Shown: piece by piece, positions 56,256 through 64,000 of the stretch
Position numbering within the stretch: position 1 is the first letter of the stretch
Layout: each line of letters starts with the position of its first letter
Position numbers and translations under genes: made by a program
Notes under the pieces: generated by a model
Databases searched by the model: none
Seen by the model: only the letters and a program-made list of their open reading frames with translations
What the model was told of the DNA's origin: nothing
DNA from: Candidatus Sumerlaeia bacterium
GTDB taxonomy: Bacteria > Sumerlaeota > Sumerlaeia > SLMS01 > JAHLLQ01
Direction of reading: 5' to 3'
Assembly (NCBI GenBank): GCA_028284075.1
Contig: JANQSL010000171.1
Location: 1-64,000, forward strand
Length of the DNA: 64,000 bases

Positions 56256-56960
56256 CTATTCGGAATCCTTGCGCGTTTGTTCCCCGCCAATATCTTTGGT
56301 CGTGTCTTCCAGCTTCTGTGTATCCGCGTGCTCGACAACTTTCTTCGAGGTGGAATGAGCAAAGAGTCCATTGCCATTCCCATTGCGTGCTTTCGCTCTC
56401 CAGTCGGATTCGAGCGCCTCTTCCAGTTTTGGAAAGAAACGAACCACGAGCACGTTGGAGCAGTTGATAATTGTCCAGCCGCCCTCTTCGTTCTCGGCAT
56501 AAATCGGACGGCCTGCGAAGAGCAGTTTTTGTGCGTGTGGCTTGTCGGGCGGCGCTCCGATGATTTCAGTGTATCGCAGATAAACGATTTCGCCGCTCTT
56601 GAGCCAGAGTTTCGCGAATCCCGGACACCAGTCGCCACGCTTTGTGTCCATGCGCTGCTCCGCCAGCCCCGGTCCTTCATCGCGAATGCGGGACTTCCAG
56701 TCCGACTCGCTCATGACGCGCATTTCTTTGGTGCCTGCGGGCGGTTTCCACCTCGGAACACTGCCGTTGATGAAATCCATGCGCTCGACGCTTGCCGCAG
56801 GGATCGTAAAGGTTGAGTCCTCCGCGTTAATTGTCAGCCTCGATCCGGAGCTGAGACGCGTCGGGCCGGCGACTTCGACGACTTCCTTCGCTTCCTCATC
56901 CGTGCAGGTGAACTTGAGTTCCGTGCCGCTGACCAGCCGCACCTTGATATCGAGAGCCAT
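56256..56960 (-). CDS. Conserved hypothetical protein
   Basis: 234-aa ORF with a terminator downstream; no family recognised. Confidence 0.6.
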   Translation of the reverse strand: MALDIKVRLVSGTELKFTCTDEEAKEVVEVAGPTRLSSGSRLTINAEDSTFTIPAASVERMDFINGSVPRWKPPAGTKEMRVMSESDWKSRIRDEGPGLAEQRMDTKRGDWCPGFAKLWLKSGEIVYLRYTEIIGAPPDKPHAQKLLFAGRPIYAENEEGGWTIINCSNVLVVRFFPKLEEALESDWRAKARNGNGNGLFAHSTSKKVVEHADTQKLEDTTKDIGGEQTRKDSE

Positions 56961-57037
56961 CGGCGTACCTCGTGGCGATGAAGGGGTGACGATTCCTGCA
57001 GATCATCCTACAGCATTTTCCCGTCCGCGAGCGAAAA

Positions 57038-58591
57038 TCACGAGGCTCGCACATAGCGGGCGATGAAGAATCCGTCAGTTTGATGTACGGACGGAAGGAG
57101 TGTTACCGTGTGCTTTGGGGAGAGCGTTCCGGGGAAAAGAGACGCTTGGTTGAGACGGAAGGGTCTAAACCCCATTTTTTCAATGATTTGGAGTTGGTCA
57201 AAGGTTTCTTCCGGCTCAAAGCTGCAAACAGCGTAGACAAGCGCTCCGCCTTTCTTGACGAGCGGAGCGTAAGTCTCGATGCACTCACGCTGGAGCGCTG
57301 CTGTTTCCTTCAAACGGTCTGCGAGGGAGCCTCGCAGCATCAATTCCGGTGATCGGCGCAGTGTTCCGAAACCAAGACAGGGTGCATCGATCAGAACGCT
57401 ATCGTAAGGGCTTTTGTCTCTCGATGTGCCTGGTTTTTGGAGCCGAATGCAGGATGTTCCCGCTCGGCCAAGGCGTTTGCGCAGGCCTTCAAGACGTTCC
57501 TCCGACGCATCATGAGCGAAGACTTCGCCCTGGTTGTGCATCAGTGTGGCCATGTGCAGCGATTTGCCGCCACCGCCCGCGCACGCATCGAGAACCCGCC
57601 AGCCGGGCTGCGGGGAGAGGGCGAGGGAAACGAGCTGACTACCCTCATCCTGTACCTCAAACCAGCCGTCGTTGTACGACGCAAGCGGACGCAGGTTTGC
57701 TTTTTTGAGAACTCGCACTCCGTCCCGCGACCATTTCGATGCCTCACATGGAATCTGGTTCTCGTTAAAGGCACCGACGACATGACGTCGTTTCGTTTTC
57801 AGGCGATTGACACGGACGTCCAGGGGTGCTGGTCGACCCATGCTCTCAAACAGCGCGGTTGCTTTGTCAGGGCCGAATCGTTGAGCCCATCGTTCCACGA
57901 GATCGCGTGCAATGGACCATCTGGCGGATTCCCGCACGACTCCCGGCGCCATTGTGAGATCCGGATCCCGGCTGAGGCGAATGGCAAACTCCTGCAGGTC
58001 GGCGGCATCTTCATGGTTCTCACCACCGCTCGCACGCAGCGCTGCAATAACGAGCCGCACGGCATCGTCCGGTTTGGCACCGCAGTCTTCCATAAGCCAG
58101 CGGATCATCGCGAAGAGTGCCTCACGTTCCGATGGTATTGCTTCGGGGACGGCCTGGGCTTCTTCCCATTCAAAGGCCGGAACTTTGCGATCTGCCCACT
58201 GAAGAAGCGTCAGCAGTCGGATCCGAGCCCGCAGCATTGCGGATGCGGAAGCTGCCAGGAACCGTCCGGGGCTTCCCGATATCCTGGCCTGCGTCCGCAG
58301 GAATCTGCCGATGACATCCATTGGCGGGTAAGGTTGAACGATGAGTTCCCTATACAACTGGGAGAGCCAGCCTCGAAGCTGATCATGGCGCGGGGATTCT
58401 GGAATCAGACGGTGGGCGTCCATTCGTCGGGCGGTTTGACCTGTTCGATGTCGTGTCGGAACGATTTCGGAAACCATTGGAAGGACCAGAGTCGGGACAC
58501 TATCGAAGAATCTCGTTAACTTCCCGGACGCGTCATTTGTACCACATGGAGTTGGGGGCTTTCCGGTGGCTTGATCACGTTTAATCAACAA
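57038..58591 (-). CDS. RsmB/NOL1/NOP2/Sun-family RNA (cytosine-C5)-methyltransferase
   Basis: VRVNRLKTKRRHVVGAFNE, WFEVQDEGSQLVSLALSPQPGWRVLDACAGGGGKSLHMATLM, VLIDAPCLGFGTLRRSPE, LVYAVCSFEPEET. Confidence 0.88.
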   Translation of the reverse strand: MLIKRDQATGKPPTPCGTNDASGKLTRFFDSVPTLVLPMVSEIVPTRHRTGQTARRMDAHRLIPESPRHDQLRGWLSQLYRELIVQPYPPMDVIGRFLRTQARISGSPGRFLAASASAMLRARIRLLTLLQWADRKVPAFEWEEAQAVPEAIPSEREALFAMIRWLMEDCGAKPDDAVRLVIAALRASGGENHEDAADLQEFAIRLSRDPDLTMAPGVVRESARWSIARDLVERWAQRFGPDKATALFESMGRPAPLDVRVNRLKTKRRHVVGAFNENQIPCEASKWSRDGVRVLKKANLRPLASYNDGWFEVQDEGSQLVSLALSPQPGWRVLDACAGGGGKSLHMATLMHNQGEVFAHDASEERLEGLRKRLGRAGTSCIRLQKPGTSRDKSPYDSVLIDAPCLGFGTLRRSPELMLRGSLADRLKETAALQRECIETYAPLVKKGGALVYAVCSFEPEETFDQLQIIEKMGFRPFRLNQASLFPGTLSPKHTVTLLPSVHQTDGFFIARYVRAS

Positions 58592-58691
58592 ACCTCTGAG
58601 AACACCCGGGTTGAGCTTGCTTTCGTAAAAGTGGCCTCGCTATTGGTCCCGCCGCTCGGCGGTTCCGATGCCGGGTTACCGGAGTCTCGCC

Positions 58692-59567
58692 ATGTCCGAC
58701 CAGATTATCTATCTCGACGGCCGGTACGTTACCCGCGCTGAGGCGAAAATCAGTGTTTTCGATCATGCGGTTCTCTATGGGGACGGTGTTTTTGAGGGTA
58801 TCCGGCTTTACGGCGGCAACGTCTTCCGCCTGGAGGAGCACCTCGAGCGGCTCTGGGATTCGGCCCATGCCATCATGCTGGACATTCCCATGTCTCGTCA
58901 GGAGATGGCTGAGGCGGTTTGTGAGACATGCCGGCGCAATGAATTGAAGGACGGTTACGTTCGCCTTGTTGTCACGCGGGGCGAAGGTGACCTCGGACTT
59001 TCACCGAATCTTTGTCCGAAAGCGGGGGTTTTTATTATCGCCGCGAAAATCCGTCTCTATCCCGAGGAGTATTACGAGAACGGTCTGCCAATCATCACCG
59101 CTCCGACCAGGCGGCTTCCGCCGGACGCGTTTTCTCCCAGAATCAAGAGCTTGAATTACCTCAACAACATCGTTGCCAAGATCAATGCAATCAACGGCAA
59201 GGTGCTCGAAGCACTGATGCTCAATCAGGACGGGTTCGTTGTGGAGGCCACCGGCGACAATGTTTTCCTGGTGAAGAAGGGTGAGCTCATCACGCCACCA
59301 ACATGGCTTGGTCCGTTGAAGGGGGTTACCCGGGACGCGGTTATGGAGCTGGCGGCAGATGAGGGAATCATGGTTCGCGAAGAGCCGTTTACGCTCTATG
59401 AGGTTTATACCGCAGATGAGGCGTTTCTCACGGGAACCGCTGCGGAAGTTATCGCGGTTTCTTCCGTCGACGGACGCCGCATCGGTGATGGCAAGCCAGG
59501 AGCCATTACACGTCGACTGCTGACCAGGTTCCGGGAGATCGTGACGGAACAGGGTGTAAGAATTTAG
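58692..59567 (+). CDS. ilvE: Branched-chain amino acid aminotransferase (class IV PLP)
   Basis: IIYLDGRYVTRAEAKISVFDHAVLYGDGVFEGIRLYGGNVFRLEEHLERL; SLNYLNNIVAKINA; FLTGTAAEVIAVSSVDGRRIGDGKPG. Confidence 0.88.
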   Translation: MSDQIIYLDGRYVTRAEAKISVFDHAVLYGDGVFEGIRLYGGNVFRLEEHLERLWDSAHAIMLDIPMSRQEMAEAVCETCRRNELKDGYVRLVVTRGEGDLGLSPNLCPKAGVFIIAAKIRLYPEEYYENGLPIITAPTRRLPPDAFSPRIKSLNYLNNIVAKINAINGKVLEALMLNQDGFVVEATGDNVFLVKKGELITPPTWLGPLKGVTRDAVMELAADEGIMVREEPFTLYEVYTADEAFLTGTAAEVIAVSSVDGRRIGDGKPGAITRRLLTRFREIVTEQGVRI

Positions 59568-60256
59568 GAACCCGGAGTCGGAGCGGGGTTCGCCGGGCGA
59601 AGAGAGCGCATCTCCGTCAGGACTTCCGAGTATTGTTCAAGGTCGGCCAGGTTGGTCCATTCCTGCGAATCCTCCAGGCGATCATAAAGCTCCTCACCAC
59701 CATTTTCATAGCTGATGTAAGACCATTCTTTCGTGCACACACTGTGCGAATTCCGCGCACGGCTCGTGACAGCAATGTTTTCCCACTCCGCCTCAGGGTT
59801 CTCCAGCAACCCGACGAGACTTCTGCTGTCGGTTTTTGTTTCAGGCAGCCCACAGAGGTCGAGGATCGTTGCATGAAGATCCGTAAGGCTCATCACCGCA
59901 TCCGCCTGCGATCGATAGTTTGCCAGACCTCCCTTGCATAAACTCCTGTCGTGGTCGGGAGAAGGTCCGTCAGGAGCGATTGCCGTGACGGGCCGCAGAG
60001 TGGCGACGGACAGTGGGCATTTGTGAAGAGCACGCCACGTTGAGCGAGACGATCAATGTTCGGTGTTTTGACGTCAGGGTGTCCGTCCATGCAGCCGGCC
60101 CAGGTGTTCAGGTCGTCCGCAATAATCACGAGAGTGTTCCAGTGCTTCGTGAGGGGCGACACCTTGCGCAAAGGTGGAAGCTCCGGTATTTGGAGAGGAG
60201 CAACCGGTCACGGCAGCCAGTGCAAGACCCGCGATGAGCTGGCGTTTCCGGGTCAT
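59564..60256 (-). pseudogene. Sulfatase pseudogene (frameshifted, internal deletion)
   Basis: Three frames: lipoprotein leader (60256 frame), N-terminal NTLVIIADDLNTWAGCMDGHPDVKTPNIDRLAQRGVLFTNAHCPSPLCGPSRQSLLT (60171 frame), C-terminal SLTDLHATILDLCGLPETKTDSRSLVGLLENP (59896 frame). The central domain is missing. Confidence 0.82.
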
Positions 60257-63200
60257 TGTTCCTGTGCCATCGCGATTGATTTGACCTGACGAAGATCGAC
60301 TTTGCCTGTTCCCAGAAGAGGGATTTTTTCCACATGAACAAAATCCTTTGTCCGGGGTAGCCAGAGATTCGGGATTGAACCGTCCGATGCAACCTGCCCG
60401 GCGGCTTTCCTCGCATCTTCCTCGGAAACGGTATGGAGAACCACGAGTCGCTCGCCTTTTTTATCGTCCGGAACACCTGTCACCGCGAAGACCTGCTCCG
60501 ATGCATCGATGGCGGTTTGCAAAGCCTCCTCCACTCGAATGTGAGGAACCATTTCGCCGCCGATTTTGCTGAATCGTGACAGGCGGTCCGTGATTTCGAT
60601 GAAGCCGCCCGCATCAATGCGCGCGATATCGCCTGTCGTGTACCATCCTTTGCGGAGGACCTCGCCCGTTTTTTCCGGCATTCCAAGATAGCCCTGCATG
60701 ACATTGGGGCCGCGTACCAGCAGCAGGCCCTCCTTTTCGGGTTCCAGATCCCGGTGAGTCTCAGGGTCGACGATTCGAAGTGTGATGCCCGGCAGTGGCT
60801 GGCCTATCGTGCCTGGCTTTTGTCCTCGCTGGTAAATGCCCGGAGCACGGAAATCAGGCACGTTGAGGGAAACGATAGGCGAGCATTCCGTCGCTCCGTA
60901 GCCTTCCATGGGCTTGACGCCAAACTTTTCCTCGAAGGCACGGGCGATGGCCGGCCTGAGCTTTTCGGCGCCTGTCAATACAGCCTGCAGGGATCCAAAC
61001 TGGCGGGCTTCCACGCGGCGTGTGTAAGTTTGCAGAAAGGTTGGCGTCGCGACGAGGAACGTCACGCGGTTGCTTTCGACAACCTGGCCGATGCCCGCCG
61101 GGTCGACAGGGTTCGGCCAGTAGGCGACACGGATTCCGGCGGCGTGGGGCAGAAACAGTGTCGCGGTTGTTCCGAAGGAATGGAAGAAGGGAAGAATGCC
61201 GAGAATGCAGTCTCCGCGGTTGAGCGCGAACACTTCAGAGACGCCTCGCATGTTCGAGGAAATATTCCAGTGGGAGAGCATGACACCTTTTGGGACGCCG
61301 GTGCTTCCGCTGGAGAAGATGATGGTTGCCAGATCGTCAACGCTTCGCCCTGCGGGCGCGCCCATCATGTGTTCCAGATAGGGGAGAGGAATGAAGAGAG
61401 CTCTTACCGCTCCCATAAACTTCTCGAAACCGGTGAGGCTTTCAAACAGATCTTCAACGAACAGGGGGTCACCCGGGATTTCCACCTTCAATTTGTCGAG
61501 AAATTGTCGGGAGGTAATGACCCTTTTGATCCCGCACTGATCCATGATTGTTCTCATAACGTCGGAAGACGCCGTGTAGTTGAGATTCACCGGCGGTTTT
61601 CCACACGACAAAGCGGCATGATTCACAACAGCTCCGGCAATGGACGGCGGGAGACAGATTCCGGCCATCTGCTCGTTGGCGAGCGTTTCCCGCAGCCGTA
61701 TGCCGAGTGCAGTGACCGCACCCACAAACTCCAGGCGTTTGATTCCCTCCGGCTTGAGTGCATCGCTCATGCATTTCTCGAAAGGCCTTCTTCGAGCTGA
61801 CAGGAATGCTTCGTGATGCAGGGGCCGCGCCGCCGACTTGCGATGCGACCAGGCCTCCGATACAAGCCGTGCAACGGCTTTCCTGACGTCCGGAGCCTGG
61901 CTTTTCCGCGGGAGCGGTTTGCCAAAAGAGATTGTGACATGCTCCGGGATGCGCGCCGGCAGCTTCTGCAGCCAGCGGTCAGGCCGATAGCTCAGAAGTG
62001 TTCCGCGGACACGATCAAGACACATGGGAATGATCGGAGCTTCACCCGCATCTCTCATGATGCGCTCAAGCCCTTTGCGAAAAGGAAGTAACTGGCCCGT
62101 GCGTGAAATCTGACCTTCCGCAAAAATCAAAACCAGGTCACCGTGTGCAATCGCCTCCGATGCCTCTTTCATCGCGCGAATGACCTCCCTCGGAGGCATA
62201 CGATCGGAGATGGGTATGGCATGGGAAAGCTTTGCAAAGGGCTTGATCAGGGGCTTGTTGTAGATGCCTTCGAACATGATGGGCCGTACGGGCCGGTCCA
62301 TCGCGGCAATGACGAGCAAGCCGTCCATATAGCTCATATGGTTGCAGACAATCAGCCCGCCTCCCTGTTCCGGCACATGTTCGCGGCCGGTGACGCGCAG
62401 CCGGTAAACCGTATGAGTTGCGATGAAGAGAATCAGTCGAAGTGATGCGCCAGGGAGTGTCCATAGAGCAAAGAGGCCCATCACCAGGGTGAAAAGTCCC
62501 AGAGACAGAAACATTTGTTGGGCGGTGAAACCAAGAACACTGGTCAGAAGAAAGTAAACGGGGCCGCCGGAGATGAAGATTCCCGAGTACATCAGAAAAT
62601 TCACGGTCCCGAGAACGCCGCCACGCGTCTCAGGTCTGGCTTTGTGCTGCACGAATGCTTTCAACGGAATAACGAAGAAACCCGAGAACAGACCGACCAG
62701 ACTGACGTTGAGTCCCATCCAGAGCTCTGATGCCGGCATAAGATAGACCAGCATCGACAAACTGCCCATGAAGAAGGCCCCCAGCGGCACAAGACCCAAC
62801 TCGATCTTGTCACCGGAGAGCTTCCCCGCGAGCCAGCTCCCCAACCCCACACCAACTCCGACATAGATAAAGAAACGGCTTGTTCCGAAACCGGAGAGGC
62901 CGAGTGTGTCTTCGGCAAGTTTCATGGCCGTTTGCAGTGCCAGCGCCGCCAGCGCCCACCAGAGAACGATACCAACGACGGCTTGTAACATCCCCCGCGT
63001 TGCGAGAATTTCTGCGACGTTACGACGTGAATCCCGCACAGGGAACGGCGTGATTCGACGCTCCGGGCTTGCGGCGGGAACCTTGTTGATTCCGAAGCTC
63101 ACAACAAGGCCCGCGATTCCGATAACCAGCAGAATTGCCAGAGGGACTCGAATGCCGAGGCCGTTTGCCTCGATCGCCGCCCCCCCCGCACTGGTTCCTA

Positions 63201-63690
63201 TGATGGCGCCAAGAAAAGTGAGTCCGTCGATCCAGCCATTCGCCCAGGAAAGACGGCGTTCCGGCATGAGTTCCGGGATAAGTCCATAAGTCGCCGGGCC
63301 GAAAAGGGCCATCCGGCAACCAAGGCACGTTAGAATTCCCAACGCCACGTACCAGGGATTGATAACAAGGGAAAGCAGCAGTCCGCCACCGATGACTGCG
63401 ACTTCCGCGACCTTGGTTCCGACAACGACCGACCGTTTTGAGAATCGGTCCGCCAGCTGTCCCGCCATCAGCGACAGGAAAATCCAGGGTGCGGTGTAGA
63501 AGACCGCGACCAACGACCGATAATCATCGGGCGCCGCCCCCGCGGCAAGGGCCGCCTGGCTGGCGAGTAGCCACGCGACCAGACGGAAAGCATTGTCGGC
63601 GAAGGTACCTTGCAGGACAACGCCCGCGAGTGCGCGGAAGGACAGGTCATCCGGTTTTGCGGGTTCAATGGAGGGTGAGATCTGACCCAT
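60253..63690 (-). CDS. MFS transporter / phospholipid acyltransferase / acyl-ACP synthetase fusion (LplT-Aas-like)
   Basis: N-terminal MFS (LplT-like), PlsC-like NHMSYMDGLL...FAEGQISRTG, and AMP-ligase IIFSSGSTGVPKGVMLSHWN / GYGATECSPIVSLN / GWYTTGDIARID. Start re-assigned to MGQISPSIEP. Confidence 0.88.
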   Translation of the reverse strand: MGQISPSIEPAKPDDLSFRALAGVVLQGTFADNAFRLVAWLLASQAALAAGAAPDDYRSLVAVFYTAPWIFLSLMAGQLADRFSKRSVVVGTKVAEVAVIGGGLLLSLVINPWYVALGILTCLGCRMALFGPATYGLIPELMPERRLSWANGWIDGLTFLGAIIGTSAGGAAIEANGLGIRVPLAILLVIGIAGLVVSFGINKVPAASPERRITPFPVRDSRRNVAEILATRGMLQAVVGIVLWWALAALALQTAMKLAEDTLGLSGFGTSRFFIYVGVGVGLGSWLAGKLSGDKIELGLVPLGAFFMGSLSMLVYLMPASELWMGLNVSLVGLFSGFFVIPLKAFVQHKARPETRGGVLGTVNFLMYSGIFISGGPVYFLLTSVLGFTAQQMFLSLGLFTLVMGLFALWTLPGASLRLILFIATHTVYRLRVTGREHVPEQGGGLIVCNHMSYMDGLLVIAAMDRPVRPIMFEGIYNKPLIKPFAKLSHAIPISDRMPPREVIRAMKEASEAIAHGDLVLIFAEGQISRTGQLLPFRKGLERIMRDAGEAPIIPMCLDRVRGTLLSYRPDRWLQKLPARIPEHVTISFGKPLPRKSQAPDVRKAVARLVSEAWSHRKSAARPLHHEAFLSARRRPFEKCMSDALKPEGIKRLEFVGAVTALGIRLRETLANEQMAGICLPPSIAGAVVNHAALSCGKPPVNLNYTASSDVMRTIMDQCGIKRVITSRQFLDKLKVEIPGDPLFVEDLFESLTGFEKFMGAVRALFIPLPYLEHMMGAPAGRSVDDLATIIFSSGSTGVPKGVMLSHWNISSNMRGVSEVFALNRGDCILGILPFFHSFGTTATLFLPHAAGIRVAYWPNPVDPAGIGQVVESNRVTFLVATPTFLQTYTRRVEARQFGSLQAVLTGAEKLRPAIARAFEEKFGVKPMEGYGATECSPIVSLNVPDFRAPGIYQRGQKPGTIGQPLPGITLRIVDPETHRDLEPEKEGLLLVRGPNVMQGYLGMPEKTGEVLRKGWYTTGDIARIDAGGFIEITDRLSRFSKIGGEMVPHIRVEEALQTAIDASEQVFAVTGVPDDKKGERLVVLHTVSEEDARKAAGQVASDGSIPNLWLPRTKDFVHVEKIPLLGTGKVDLRQVKSIAMAQEQ

Positions 63691-63915
63691 TTGGTTACCA
63701 GCTGATTCCTTATGATAGCAGTGGGGTGAGCGAATTTCACTCTTCGCGAGCGAGTTTCCATTTTGAGACGAGCAGTTCGTCAACGGTTGTTTATTATTTT
63801 TTGGCAAAAATCCGTCACTTCAACATCAAGCCGGCTGATTTGGGACAGGGCTGATGCCGTCATCCTTGACGTCAGGCAGTCTCTGATTCTTAGTGGTCGA
63901 TACGGTCACGAACTT

Positions 63916-64000
63916 ATGTCTGAACTCGATCCCTACAGCCCCTACGAAGCTAACAGCGTGATTAGCACGGCGGAAGAGATGTTTCTGCTGATGTCCCGTT
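63916..64000 (+). CDS. N-terminus of an unidentified protein (truncated by window end)
   Basis: ATG at 63916 opens MSELDPYSPYEANSVISTAEEMFLLMSR, running off the window. Confidence 0.5.
   Translation, partial: MSELDPYSPYEANSVISTAEEMFLLMSR

Noticed and set aside
57437-58519. 360-aa plus-strand ORF opposite the RsmB-like gene
   Set aside because: Fully antisense to a well-supported methyltransferase; low-complexity composition with no domain.
1-64000. CRISPR array, rRNA genes, prophage or transposase/integrase genes
   Set aside because: No periodic repeat-spacer structure, rRNA-like sequence or recognisable DDE/tyrosine/serine recombinase was seen in the supplied translations. The absence of an integrase weakens but does not exclude the island hypothesis.

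Overview
The window is a bacterial chromosomal segment of moderately high GC. The gene content suggests a PVC- or Hydrogenedentes/Sumerlaeota-like lineage; this is inferred only from the mix of DUF4832 proteins, secreted glycan-active proteins and expanded pseudopilins. Housekeeping-type genes lie at both ends: a K+ channel with RCK domains on the left, and tandem PilT ATPases, a CHC2/TPR protein, UbiD, RsmB-like methyltransferase, IlvE-like aminotransferase and an MFS/acyltransferase/acyl-ACP synthetase fusion on the right. The ~46 kb between them is a carbohydrate-utilisation region with two CUT1 ABC transport systems. The first is an 11-gene minus-strand operon with galE-, galK- and galT-like genes and a ROK regulator. 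The second combines a solute-binding-protein/permease fusion, GH94, LacI, a glycoamylase-fold protein and GH1. Three paralogous pseudopilins share a C-terminal YDPTNGT[IV]S.G motif and are embedded in the sugar loci. A compositionally distinct cassette (TetR, SDR, two alpha/beta hydrolases, Ogt) sits inside the region with striking palindromic operators. The most unusual structural signal is a pair of diverged tRNA-like repeats, one on each side of the catabolic region (~3.61-3.70 kb and ~49.79-49.88 kb). They are in direct orientation and both lie in convergent intergenic gaps, as ancient att scars would. No intact tRNA, rRNA, CRISPR array, integrase or IS transposase was recognised. All family calls are by eye from the supplied translations; no searches were run.
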